Shown: positions 10,841 to 24,993 of the stretch, in pieces
Layout of the letters: every line of letters begins with the position of its first letter
Position numbering within the stretch: position 1 is the stretch's first letter
Assembly: GCF_021155765.1 (NCBI RefSeq)
Contig: NC_060106.1
Span: forward strand, 22,598,031-22,662,030
Length of the DNA: 64,000 nucleotides
Reading direction: 5' to 3'
Source of the DNA: Diprion similis
Lineage: Eukaryota; Arthropoda; Insecta; Hymenoptera; Diprionidae
Notes under the pieces: generated by a model
What the model was told of the DNA's origin: nothing
Databases searched by the model: none
Seen by the model: only the letters and a program-made list of their open reading frames with translations
Translations under genes and position numbers: made by a program

Positions 10841-13800
10841 TTACTTAGGAAGGAGTACCGATATCATGATAACGTATGTTAGAAGCACAGCAATGAAAGA
10901 CAATCGGTCCAGTAAAGTGGCGAAATGATGCCACGCGTTGACGCTCTCTGGATTAATTATAGACGATGTAGCACTCGATTGGATCAACCTAATATTGTCG
11001 TCTTTAGTTCCCATTGTCGTGGAGGTGTTTGGGTCCAAAGTTGCGAGCAGAATGAACTGGCCAGCCTTGCTTTCTAATATAAAGGAAGTCGTCGATGTCA
11101 GCCAGACCGGTGCGGGTATCGATATTCCTTTCAGTTGTCGAAGCAGTGCGGTTAAAAAAAGCACCGCGCTGGCAATGATCAAGGAATTTTTAAGGAAGAC
11201 CACTGAAATTTAACGTTACTGTGCTGTTAATACACGTCACCTTATTCCCCGACCATCATTTGTTACGAACAATGATCTGGAAATAAATATGCTGGTATAG
11301 CTTACATATCGAGGGTAAAGTGTCACCGTTGAAGGGCACCTGCCAGTTAACGTCGATGATGCAGAGTAAATGACAGATCAAATTGAGGGCAGCCAGTACC
11401 ATTCGTTCACTGTTCATTGGATTTAACCACAGTACCATCATGGTCAAGATGATTAGTACTAGAATAGTAGATACGTCGAGCGTAAGTTTGTATATACGCG
11501 AGGTGGAAAAGACGTTGGCTCCATGGTGTATACGATAGTTTATGTAACAAGAGTATTGTTTATAATTTTTTTGGTACTGTTCGAAGTACAAAAGCGTGGA
11601 CTTTTAAGTACGAGGACGTAAAGGTACTTTTTTTTGTATTATCGCGAAAAAGACTACTATAAATACGGTACACAGGTGAAAAAATATCTGCAAGCTATGC
11701 TCGCAGTGCATAAATACATTTTCTTAACAGCGTGCGTAAAGTGCTACTTTTTGGAATATAGTGCGTAACGTAAGTTCCTACCTCGAAATGCTGTATCGAA
11801 ATGACCTCACGTTACTCACGGTATGCCAAAAAATAGCACCTCACGCACGAAAATCGCAATCAAAAGACAAGCTCACTCTGTACTCGAACTGTTATAAAAA
11901 ATACCGTTCAATACGCGTGAGATTTTAAGTTTTTACGCACTTGTATCAAAAGCTGCTATTTCATTACCATATAGTCCTTGAAATATAAGTATGTTCATTT
12001 TTGTGTATGTGTAAGGCATGTCTATTCCATTCAATTATATCAATACATATATGCATATTGTATACATATTACTGAATTCTTACGATACGCATATAATAGG
12101 CTTATATGCAGGTACATGCATAAAGAGATCTCTTCTAAAGCGGACTACTTCAGCATACAGTAGGGGGTAGATCAAAACATTAACACAAATCACGAAGTCA
12201 CCTCGAGTAATTCGAAATACCAGATTCAAAAAATTCCCGCATGGGATAAGTATATACTGCACGCATGCACAATCGCTCACCAATTGCAGGAGCAAGAATG
12301 GTGGTCTGCATGAAAGTTGAATGCCGTTCAACGACGACATTATATGTCAATCTTGGGAATGTGTAATTCATTGCCTCGAACTTGTCAACTTTTTTCTTGG
12401 CGCTTATTGACAGAAGTTTCCATCGAGGATTCGGAGTGAAATCAGGCATTTCAAGCACCTAGAAATTAAGTGAATTTATGGAGAGCCTATTGTTGTTTGG
12501 ATGACGGACACTTCACTATCTTAAACATGTAAATGTAACAGATTGGTAGTAGTAGTTGCAAACTTGGTAACTTAATTTCACCAAATTCAGGTGGCGGATG
12601 TCATTTGAGAATAATGTTATCTGTTGATCCTTTGTCTAATTGTTACCTAGTGGTAAACGGGAGATGAGTGGAATGGAATTGTACTACATTACCCCGTCAT
12701 CGAAAAAGTTATAATCTATCTCTTCGCCCGTGTGCGACCAGGAGCCAAGGTAAAGGGTACAGTTATGCCTGTCAAAGGGCCAGTGCTGATAATTTGCTAT
12801 GCAGTGTGACATGTATTTCATCGCCGGGACACAAGCTACCTGTCCACTGCTATGTAGAACACAGTCAGTTTTTGGTATCCCATACTGTTCACGGTCTAAG
12901 TTCCCGCTGTGAGTAACGGAAACATATAAATCTGCATTAACTGATTCATTTGGGAATTCCAAATTTTAGTAAAAGTTGTCGAGTACGATTTCAATTTGTC
13001 GAAAAATAATTTTCAAGAGTGTCTTACGAGTTGTAAACATATAAATGAGGCATCCAAAGTTCATCACTGGACACCTGAAGTGAGCTGAGATTTCCGAATT
13101 TTGATATACTCCATTTCAGATGTTCGTCTGTCCAAATCTGAAAGGTAGATCCAAATTTTTCAGTTGCCGTTATCTGTGGAAGTTACGTAACTCCAACTTT
13201 CAATGTTTCAGAATTCATGTCTCGAACTACTTAACATTTTCATTTTGTTTTACTCTCAGAACGATCTGAAATAAGTTTTGTGAATTTTGTGATCGAGAGT
13301 ATTTGCAGGCATATCACTGTTACACGCACTTTTTTTTATTTAGAAAAATACAACTCATTCAACGTTTGTGCAAGCCTCGGGTACAACTGTCGAAATACCA
13401 ATACACCAAATTGTCCTTTACCGCGGACTCTCGATATGTTTGCCACCCAGCACGTAATGTTTCAGATATATTGATGAAATGCTTCATTTCGAATATTTAA
13501 TTCCAAATATTTGAGAGATTTTTATTTAATTTAGAGAAAATTTTTGGTACATGCACTGCAGCGTGGAAACAGATGGGATGCATTGTCGATCATTCCTTAT
13601 TAGGAGTCACAAATTTCGATGCATCGAAGTGAACGTTGCAATGTATGTATTAAGCAGAACGTACAACTTCAGAATTCTACTCTGAACAATGATGATGAAT
13701 TGAATCAATTATAGTTCCTTATAAAAGACATAATTGTACAATGGAATGAGAATTGATGTATTAAATTTCAGTTTAGCCTTCTCTTACTGGTGGCCAGTTA

Positions 13801-16726
13801 AGGACTTCGTTCGAAATTATTTTTGCAACCAATATATGTGTTGCAATTTGTATAATATTACGAATTTTTCTTTTTTTTTACGTTAATGTACTTTCAACAA
13901 AATTGAATCCGTTTCACCAGTTTTTCCCAATTTGATCATATTATTACATACAATGGTAAGAAGCTCATAGCCAACTATGCTTTCCAGGAAATATCACACA
14001 AATATAGAGTAGAGTGACGTCGCGTATCAATCTCATATTAATGCCTTTAGAAGTCCGCCACGGATTCAGAAGATTTACTTAGTATTATGAAATAAAAGAA
14101 AATGTCCCAGTTTCAAATTTTCCACAGACTTGTTTGACGAATCTGAAAACGCTTTTAAATCCTGCGAGTTGGAATTGAAATTTTGCATGCTTGTCTACGT
14201 TTACATGTGATTTTTTGTTTCTGCACTACAAGTTTTAATTTAAACCAGGGGCAGTGTACACAATATCTGGCGAAAATTGAGTCGTAGCTGTACTTTTCGT
14301 TCAACCTACAATTCAGATGTTGCTCATGCTGCATCACTGAAATGCAATCTCTTGTTACCATAGAATTAATCACCAGTAGTCAGTTATTGTTACATTAGGT
14401 ATAGCAAAAATACCATGCGATTTATAAGTCTTGAGATCAAAAACGACAAGGATGCCTGACGAATACGAATATGTAATTGCATTTGCCTATCATGAAGTAT
14501 TTATTTGACAACGTACCATTGCCATCCAAGCGTAGAGTATGAGGGTATTTGCGTGATCGTCCTACAACAGTCAAAATTATCACAGCTATTTAGTTTGCGT
14601 CAGTGTGAAATCATACATCAGACTTAACGTACAATGTCATTCATCCCAAGCGTATAAAAGGTCTTTATCACTGACAAGGTACACCAATCCCCCCCCCCCC
14701 CCCCCCCCCCGGCTCCCCTCTCGAATTTGTAGCAACTCATGTATGTTGTGGAACATTGAAAACTAAAAAACACGTACTTTTATTGAATGACGGAAAACGG
14801 TTTGAAGGGGTGTAAGCGACCCCCAAAGATGAGCCTCCACGGGACGGTTTCTTGATGCGCTTGATGTATTTGAATGAGACCTCGTTAACCAAAACGTGTA
14901 TTTCAGTTTTCAATGTTCTACAACATACATGAGTTTAAAGAGCATCGGAGGGGGATACCAAACTAACGTTCCTTGTAAGTTTAACAATGTCCATATTTAT
15001 GCAACGGGTCTGTTACCCTCAAATCATAGCCCACCATTCAATCTGTGCTGATATCCGATGAAGCTGATTTAGTGAGTTTTTGCTTTGTACTCTCATGATC
15101 TCGCCCGATCTGCCTTTCGACGAATGACCTTGTACACTTCGCAGATCGGGATATTTAAATTAATCAACTAATTAAACCATGTAAATCATGCTTTCATGTA
15201 GTGTAGGATACGTCTGTGGAGGCGTCAACAGTTTCTGTGCAGTATTTGACAGACAAAATTCACCAGAAGTGCTGAATTTCGATAGAAAACAGAGAACTTT
15301 TCTACGAATCCAATATCTGCATGCATGATTCATGAATTCCTTAATCGCTCTAGTTATAACAGTCCCGCAAAGTTCAAAGTATTTTGAATGATGTGAGAAG
15401 ATATCATTGTGACAATAAGAATGATTATATTTCAGTCATATATGTACACGGGAGAACGGGGCTAAATGGCCGCACTGAAAAACAAAATCAAAAAAAATAT
15501 GATTTGCAAGCCATTTTGAATATTCATTAATATTTCGAATACGCATCGTATATAACTTTAATTCGATTGAATTCAGTGAAAAAAAGTCAACCAATGCGGG
15601 ATAAAATCAACCGCTGTAAGATCAGTAAAAACAAGTTGTAGGTAGTAAAAACAGGTACTTCTCACCATATTTCAAACCAATTTCATTTTTCATGCATATC
15701 ATTTGAACATAAAGTCTGGTAGATTTCAAATTTTTTCCATCTAGCCATTTCTTAAGTCTTCGCGGAAACTTTTTGGAACATAGACGCCCAGACTGACAAA
15801 GAGAACGATTTTCTTATAAAAACATGTTTCTTGGATACCAGAAGCCCGAAAACGTGAAGATTCCTTGAAATTAAAAAGTTACTTTTGAGCTAAGCGAATA
15901 CCTTTTTTATACCACCACAGGCGATGAAAAGTGAAATCTGTAAAAGCAAAACTTCTATTGCAAAACGAACGCGTAAATCATCAAAATCAACCTTACGCGT
16001 TAATCACTCCAATGCAGACGATATGGCATGTATTTATTGTATTGCATTCTACTCAGAATCAACTGAATTTCAGATTGAATGTTCCAATTATAAATATTGA
16101 GCTCACGATTTTTGTGCGAGTGTGAGTAATCGAGTATTAAATCATCAACTTGTTAAATGGGAAAATTACTAACCTTAATTCAACATAATGTTCTAAGTTA
16201 AATTATAAATCCTCAATATACCTTACTTACACTATCAATTATCAATTTTTCATTTTCTTTGGAAGGGTTCACGTAGTCCCTTGCTTACTTCCTAAGAATA
16301 AAAGAGGAGTTCACTTAGCCCCGTTCTCATCTACAGATATGTAATCTAAAACCCTAGGATATCTTACGAATTCGATGAACTTTGGGATGAGTTCCAAATA
16401 CACCTTCGTAGCATTATCTTGGTGAAGGGATGGACGGACGTAAGTATCGTAGTCACAAAATACATGTTTTCTTAGTTGTAACGTCATCGAACGATTCTTC
16501 ACTTGATCCTCGGGACACTGCGAGTACGTGTCAACTATACCATAAGTTTGAATTAAAGTCATGAGGTAGGAAAGACAAATTTTCGAATGTGATGAATCAG
16601 TATACTGTTTTGAGGTGCGATGAAAAAATTAGATTTCAAATTTATCGCCATGCAACACTCACCTGAGAATTGTATTGTATTATTAACTGCTAACAAGATA
16701 AACCCCAACACCAGCAACCTCGTCAT
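10841..16726 (-). CDS. Divergent nicotinic acetylcholine receptor-like subunit (non-alpha), 7 exons, possible frameshift
   Basis: Exons, in minus-strand order: 16726-16663, 16534-16368, 13173-13028, 12940-12693, 12458-12281, 11458-11306 and 11202-10841. The product is about 438 aa. The start at 16726 gives a signal peptide (MTRLLVLGFILLAV); an upstream Met at 16765 is possible. The extracellular domain shows LRKHVFCDYDTYVRP, IWTDEHLKW and LWMPHLYVYN. The Cys-loop is CIANYQHWPFDRHNC, with 13 residues between the cysteines, followed by GSWSHTGEEI. There is no vicinal Cys pair, so this is a non-alpha type. Exons 5-6 hold TM1 and TM2. Exon 7 holds TM3, a short cytoplasmic loop of about 65 aa and TM4, ending near ISVLLPK. 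Receptors of this family are pentameric, acetylcholine-gated cation channels of neurons. Two oddities: exon 3 ends in phase 2 while every AG usable for exon 4 gives phase 1, leaving the frame one nucleotide off; and TM2 lacks the usual polar pore residues. It could be a functional divergent subunit with a sequence error, or a decaying gene. Confidence 0.87.
13174..16367 (-). other. Intron 2 of the nAChR-like gene
   Basis: This is a 3.2-kb AT-rich intron between the signal-peptide/N-terminal exons and the rest of the receptor. Its one clear feature is the inverted-repeat element at 14676-14961. I found no further exon with a family motif. Confidence 0.6.
14676..14961. mobile_element. Fold-back, MITE-like inverted-repeat element with a 22-nt C run
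   Basis: The arm at 14734-14775 (starts AACTCATGTATGTTGT) is the reverse complement of 14894-14935, with about 5 mismatches in 42 bp. Weaker symmetry continues outwards to GGTACACCAATCCCC on the left and GGGGGATACC on the right, suggesting terminal inverted repeats of about 80 bp around a core of about 120 bp. A pure run of 22 C at 14689-14710 sits in the left arm where the right arm has only five. It is non-coding and lies in an intron. I could not identify a target-site duplication, so the outer limits are approximate. Confidence 0.75.
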
Positions 16727-18320
16727 GGCTGAAGAGTTAGCCGATACAACGTGGACTGAAAGCATACGTGACAAGAGTTTAATAAATCTGAGTCACAGAG
16801 AAGGGTGAAATGGGTGCATGTATCACGCCCATGAAATTTGACACTGATTGTGAATAACGCCCACATACGCAGGTCAAGCTTATCGAGGGCTGATTTCATT
16901 TAATGATATCTTGGATGGGAAGCGTAGTTTCACTTGAGTTTAAATGCACTAGATCATGATCGTTAGTATAGAGATCTCATTGCCGCACCAGTATTGGAGA
17001 TAAGCGTGTCAGTTTTATCGACAAGCGCAGGTTCCGTACACCATCAGATCCCTTCCGCACGCGTCGTATGCGAGATTCTGACTGACCCATGATAAGTTGA
17101 ACTTTTCCAATTTTCAGCGAGGTAAAAAACCAAAATGTCTTGACACTAACGCCACTCTACAGATGTGATTTACTACAAGTAGAATTCGTTATGGGGACTG
17201 GTTTTTAGGGTTCGTTATAAGCATATACATAGGTATATACCTATGAAGTTCGCCTTTTGACCTTTTGTTTCTGTGGGATAGAGATAAATCACCGATGTAC
17301 GTCATAATGTAATACCTTGACAAAAAATATTGATCTTGATCGAGTTAAGGGATTTTTAAATTGACCGAGCAATAGATCCTCGCACGTTTGCGCACGGCCG
17401 AAATTTAATGGAATACGGCACTGAAAAACGGAGTACAGTAACTCAAAGTGCGTTTAAACTGCACGTTTTATATGAACGAAGCTATAAATTGATCAGCCGT
17501 TATGTTTATGTGGGTCAAGTACAAGTCATACGGAATTCCCACAGAGTGGAAAATACATATATGGATATTGAAGCAAAAGTGAATAAATAATTGGTTTGTA
17601 TATTTGTTGTAACAGGTTTCAATACAAGATATTGAATCTCTGTGCTTTAGATTCCTCATAGACAAAAGCAATCGGCGTAAGCTGTACTCGACACGCGTGG
17701 ATTTTGCAATTCCTGCAAGATATTGACCCATTGAATGAGAAATGTATTTGAAACAAAATTTTTGAAATACAGGAACCTGTTCCAACTAACATATATATTT
17801 CCAATACCAATCGCAGGCAAAACCATTATCATTCTATAGAAGTATAATAGAGTTATGATACTTTCTTTATAATACAATAATTTGTCATTACCCATTCCTA
17901 CTATACCTATATATCATTATAGCGCTATAGCGATGCTGTAACGACAGCAACGTAACACTCGTACATACAAGTTTGACGTATGTGACTGCATTGCGTATTT
18001 CGTATACCTACATGTATACCTGCGTATGACGATTCCAATCGGAATATGTCCTCATGACGTCAGAGCCTGATTGTCGGTGCCATTTTATCACCACATAACC
18101 TAAGTTTTTTATTTTAATGGAGGCAAATCGGAATTCTCGGGGTTTCGAATTACTCATATCACATAAATTAGTGAAACGTAATCAACGATATACCTATTCT
18201 GGCATCCACACGCGAAAAAACACGGTCAACGGTCAGCTGTCAGCCTGGTTACATTAGTTTGATTTTTTGCCACCAGACGAGTGACGACGCGCTGCAAAGT
18301 AACAATCCCAATACATACCT
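16727..18320. other. Intergenic between divergent nAChR-like and Arf6 genes
   Basis: The two flanking genes point away from each other (minus and plus), so this stretch should contain both promoters. It is AT-rich, and no coding exon, RNA gene or strong repeat is visible. Open frames at 17408-17895 on both strands have no recognisable domain and I do not count them as genes. Confidence 0.5.
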
Positions 18321-18329
18321 AGTCATAGT

Positions 18330-18526
18330 TAGAGGATGGGGCGCATGTAGGCCGGTTCGTACGGCCCTGGGGCCTGAATTGCGGCGTGGAATTCGGACAG
18401 CGGATAGACAGTCCTGACAGGGGCAGGCAACCGCCAGCGCCAGCCGGACGTTAGAGAAAATGGTGTTGTGTTGCGATGTGCCCGTTTGTTGACGATAAAT
18501 TTCGGCTATTGTGTAGATGTTTCTTG
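18330..18526 (+). promoter_or_regulatory. Probable Arf6 promoter and non-coding first exon
   Basis: This GC-rich patch stands out from its AT-rich surroundings (for example GGCCCTGGGGCCTG near 18361-18374 and CCAGCGCCAGCCGGACG near 18435). A perfect splice donor, TTCTTG|GTAAGT, ends a possible exon at 18526. A matching acceptor, TTTAG|GTGCAG, lies just before the Arf6 start, with the exon beginning at 20085. A non-coding first exon with a long first intron is common in insect housekeeping genes. The transcription start is not resolved. Confidence 0.45.
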
Positions 18527-20115
18527 GTAAGTGGTTATATCATCGCTGATAGGCGGGATTTTATACGCGACACGAATTTTCCGAACACTTGAGTGCACGG
18601 TGGTTAAGATATCCTGTAAAATGTGAGTTGTTACTCTCAGGTCCGAGTCGCCATACTCCGGTCTGAAACTTCACTCGCCTTTTAGTTTTACCACCGATTT
18701 ACCGATTCTCCTCACACAGAGCTCACCACCAGCTTACGATTTGTCCGTCAATTACCACGTCAATGAATTCCGTCAAATCTCGCGTGCCGAAAGTTACGCA
18801 GCACATATCATAGTTGCGATGAAACATTCCTTACCCAAGATACCTAACCTTTCTATTATCTGTGAACTCTGATATTATTTCGTTTGTATTGGCCTTCTAT
18901 ACTGAGAATACACGCCTGCAATTAAATCCAGTGTTCAGGCTTGACAGACGCCCAACTCCCGCCCTTGGCATATCTTCCAATGTATTTAAATTCGTCATTT
19001 TTCCTCCAACTCCAAACTCATGCATAAGAAGTGTGTTAACTTCGAGTTTCCAGGAAGTGACACCCATTCCCCCTATCCCCACTTATATTCTGACGATTCA
19101 AGATCTGTCAGCACACTTCGGGGGTAGGCAGAGGGGGGACATTACCTAGCCTAGCCTTGCCTCGCCCTTATCAGCCGTAGCCAATTTATTAGTTTGCTGA
19201 AAAATTACACTATACCTATGTGATTTTACGCAAACTTTTCTACGAGGCAGTTAAATATTCTGATGATATGTCGATCGTTCGGTTAATCGACCAACTTCTC
19301 AAATTTGACACAAGTTCAACAAAAATCATTGTAAAAGTTGAACAATTTCGTTGCGCAGTAAGTTCTATACGCTCTCAAAATTCGTTAGTCTGTCAGCGCC
19401 CCATTGTAAGTGCTATATCCAATCTCGTTGGCTAATTGTCAAGAACGATGACTAGTCGAGAATGCCTAATTTGTTCAATCTCTGGTATATTGTTTCTAAT
19501 AGATGTATGATACTTGATATCGCGTTAAAATACACGAATTTATCATAAAAACCATATAGCAATAGACGCAATGGATCAAGTAGAGTGTTTAAGAGTGTTG
19601 TATAATGTGGCTTATTTTTAAAACACTGTCATTCCAACGATTAGAATTACTTATTTAATTGATGCAATTAGAGTCGACGTATGGGATAATTTAGATGTTT
19701 CCTGCTAGCAGTAGTCAGGTTTCTGAGTGGAAACATGTTTCAAGGATTGATAACGTGTATTCGATTGGGTAGAATTGAAAAGCTTTGGTGAAGAAGATTA
19801 TTTGCGTACAAAATTGATTGCTTCTGACATCCTAGTTTAGTTAACAGATTTCTGACATCGTATCTTATTATCTTCAAGATAATGGTAAATTTCCATATAA
19901 GCAACTGTAAAGATCGCTTACTAAATAAAAGGTGTTTCTGAAGCACAGCCAAGGCAACTCTGAATTTAACCATCTACCTTGACTTGTCAATAATTAGCTA
20001 CTTATGCAATACTTGAATATATCAACTTAGGAGTATTGGTACTTTTATAATTTTACAAAAAATTTTAATATCTTTCAAATTTAGGTGCAGAACGTATAGC
20101 GAGTGAGCCGCCAAG

Positions 20116-21286
<1,171 letters not shown>

Positions 21287-21790
21287 ACAAATAGTTTAGC
21301 ACGCCCCTTTGACCCAATGCCGGGCCACCACACACGCTCCTGATCATATTGTATCCGACCAAGTTACCAACTTTACAAATACTTGACGAACAGTTCAATT
21401 TTCTACGTGTCTCAAAATCACAAAATTACGAGCGTTCCTATGTCATTCTTAATTTTAACTCTGATACTGACTACATTTTGCCGGCTGGTAGCTCAAGCAC
21501 TTCAAGAAAAGCTCAGTTGTACAAATTTCAGATGATAGTAAGCGATCACATCTTTACTTGATAAGTGTTATTCTTCTCAAAAATCTGTGACACTATGATC
21601 TGCTAGAAAAATTAGTACCCGGTTGACAAATATTTTGCACACAAGTTATATCAATTACATCGAAATTTTCTTATCTGCAATGACGGCAAGAAATTTTCTT
21701 CTTTTCAATTAATCAACCTGCAACCTCAGATAAATCCATTATGAGAATTGAGCCAAGTTGTCAAGTATTTATAATAAAGCCATCAGTCAC
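21287..21790 (+). other. Arf6 3' UTR candidate with polyadenylation signal
   Basis: A canonical AATAAA lies at 21773-21778, about 490 nt after the stop codon. Other AATAAA copies lie further downstream (for example near 23550), so a longer 3' UTR is possible. No coding content is seen. Confidence 0.45.
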
Positions 21791-24700
21791 CTCGAGATGT
21801 CATCTCGATGAGCGTGTTGCTTTCCACTACCTTCTTTCTTTCCCTGTCAGATGTAAAAATTTGTTCACTTTTTAGTTTTTAAGGTCTTAATAAGATGTTG
21901 CAATTCAAGAGTAATAAATATGAAACAGTACGAAAACAATTTGTCTATGAAAAACATTCTATCCAGAGCCGTCATACAAAAAATTTAGTACTCGCTGTAT
22001 TTCATAAATACAACACTGCGATTAGGCTCAAACCTTCCCGTAATGTAATGCGTTCATTCAAAATTCTTTGTTATTTTCTTTCAACGCGGCGAAATCATTA
22101 TTTATAAAATGATACTTCGGTTAAGTGAATATAATTCCTCAGCCAAACTGACCTTCTGTATATCATTATTGTGGAATATGAAATTGAGAGGCAATTTGTT
22201 CAAAGAGACTATCACAATTGAAGAAGATCCTGGTCACACTTGCAACTACAGAATATGAAAATTTAAATCACGCTATATGTTTCGCTTTTTAATTGCAAAA
22301 GGCAATGATCCATCAGGACCAAAGTTTTAGTATGGCTAGGCGAATCTAATAAGAAGTAACATGAAATGAGACAACACAAGTATTTAATACTAAATGGATG
22401 ATAGAAAAATTGTTGTATTTGTAATTCCGATGTCATAATATTATTTTCAAAGAATCATATTCATTATTTTTACTGCACATACATTATATACTATGTATAA
22501 AAATATCTGTCGTTGGTAGTCTTATATAAGTAAAGAAAAATACTTTTGTACCAACTATCGACAAGCTTTCAGCTACAGCGATGTGCTTTCTTTTCAAAAA
22601 TTCATCATGGGAGCACATCCGGTCATTTGCCTAGATTCCTAATCTCATTCCAATTGCTGAAAGCTTGAGGAAAGTTTCATTCAAGAAATCAGTGAATAAT
22701 ATACGTTCCTCGTCGTGAGCCGTGCCACGTCAAGTCGACACCTTTGTTATTCTGTCTAGTGATGTGTATCCGAAATAAAACTCACGTTTATTTAAAAATC
22801 CATGCTTACCAATACGTAACTTGTGCGACTACTGCCAAATGAAAGTCCAAAATATTAATTACGAATCTGTGCAACTGAGTACAGAGAGCTTGGAATTTTT
22901 TATAGCTACGAAATAACGAGGGCTATTTGGGCGCCAATAATCTGTAATAATAATTGTATTTAGGTATCAGTAGCTATACTTAATTGGCTATTGGATCTGT
23001 TCACTCTTCTACTATTTTGGTGTGCGTCTAAAAGCAAACTTTTATATTGTTGTCACACAAAGTTGACTGAATGAACGGTCTCCAAAGTATGCAATGTTGC
23101 CAAAATTTGTCGAATTTTTGCATCCGTTGCCTTGACTGAGTAAGTTGAAATATTACGTAAATGTTTAAAGTTTTCACATAGAAATGTCAAGTTTTACGTA
23201 TTCCTTTCATGTATATGCATATCATCGAACGAAGGCGAGTTTAGTGTGCAAATACGTGTAGTTAAATTCCGATTTTTCATTGTATTCTAACATGCTAGGG
23301 GCCATTTAGCTGTTAGGTGATCTTTTTCTCTAAGTTCGATTGAATGCACAGTTATTTCAAAATTGGAGACATTGCTTATAACATTGTTATACATCTATAC
23401 ATATTATACGGTACGCTCATGTAACGGTTACTGATTAGTACTAATTTTTAACAATAATAAAATTAGTCACATTTTATAAATGCAAACCTGTATAACTTAC
23501 AAACAGAAATGAAAAACAATTATCTGCATGTACATTACTACATCTTGTATAATAAAGATTGTTTGAATTCAACACGGTATTCTTAAATGATTGTATAATC
23601 CCAGAAATACACCCAAAACGTCGTTATACATATAGGCTCAAGTGTCTCGCAAGTGCAATGAAATTCCTACGCTTATTGGTTGTATTTTCAGCATCTGAAA
23701 GTCAAAGTCTGAAAGCCTTGAAACATTCTCCAATCATTTTCCGCGTGTATCGAATAATTGGGTAATTGTAACCATTTCCGAAGAGTAGAAAATTTTCCAA
23801 AAGCGAAGTAAAGACCGAGTCAAACTGAACAGTGTGTGGTCAAAGTTGCCTGCGATTAGGTGCATGGCGTAGTCGCTCTAGTTGCTAGCGATTAGGGACT
23901 TGCGGCGTTGACCGTGAGGCTGTTACCTGCACGCAGCGCAATAGTCTTCGCTCGCCAGGTTACGTTGATACAGGGTCCGAATAAATTCGTTCTAGCGTTT
24001 TTCAAAATCTATTACAACTCGAATGTGAGAAAGATACAGCAGTTCAACAGCAGTTAAAATACGACGTTCAACTTGTTGCGTTTCCCGATTTTAACTTCTC
24101 AATTATTCATTCTAATTCCCAGTGACTTAATATCATGCGCAATAGTTTTTTCTTGCACAATAAATTAATAACCATATATGCCCATAAATTAATGCATATC
24201 AGCGGTATAAAATATGCGTAAAGGGTATCACCTTATCCATGATCTTGACACATTCGTATTTCAACTGGGACAGTCATGGAACCCGAAACCTCAGCCCGAA
24301 CAATACTGAAGTACAGACCCTTTGGATCAAGCTTTCTGAAACTACAAAAGATTGTTAAGGTATAATTTATTCAAATATCAGTATCACAAGTTGGAAATCC
24401 CAGAATTTATTTCCACCATAAGCTTATACTAACATATTATAATTATTTTACATAGTATATTACAATTTATGTAACCAAACGCAATATGGCCACCACAAAC
24501 ATTTAAATCATTAGAGATGGAAATTATTACAACTGTTGAAATGACAGTTTACTGCACTTTTGTGGTAGAATAACAATGTTCTTCGAATCAAACTAACCAT
24601 CAGGTTGAAATCCATCATTTCGTTTGACGCGTTCTCCTAGGTGCGGGTTTATTTTATAAACAAACATTCTCACCGATAAACTATAACGAGCTTCATGTTT

Positions 24701-24993
24701 TGTAATTATAAGGCTCTTTTAACCCCATAATAATCTGCGTAAATATGTCGCTGCAATATCGTACAAAACCGCACACGTTGCATCAGGGTCTAGAACGTCT
24801 TACTAGATTTTCAGTCAATGCAGGTGGACTTATTACATATCCTTACCCACATTGCTACGAAGCTTCAAGGAATTGCATGCTGTTCTTCTGACTTGAATGG
24901 AATACTGACGCATGTAATATATCAGATGCGAGCGTTGAAAATAGTACACTCCGAAAGTTATGGAGAAAATGAAATTTAGTTTCTTCATTCAAA
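21791..24993. other. Gene-free AT-rich stretch
   Basis: No exon with a recognisable domain is present on either strand. The main feature is a nested inverted repeat: CAAGCTTTCAGC at 22562-22573 pairs exactly with GCTGAAAGCTTG at 22656-22667. Inside it, GATGTGCT (about 22580) pairs with AGCACATC (about 22612). A slightly GC-richer patch lies at 23840-23970. Confidence 0.5.

Noticed and set aside
11600-11960. Scattered GCGTAAA/GTGCTACTTTT-type phrases in an nAChR-like intron, considered as an inverted-repeat element
   Set aside because: The copies are too short and do not form consistent inverse or direct arms.
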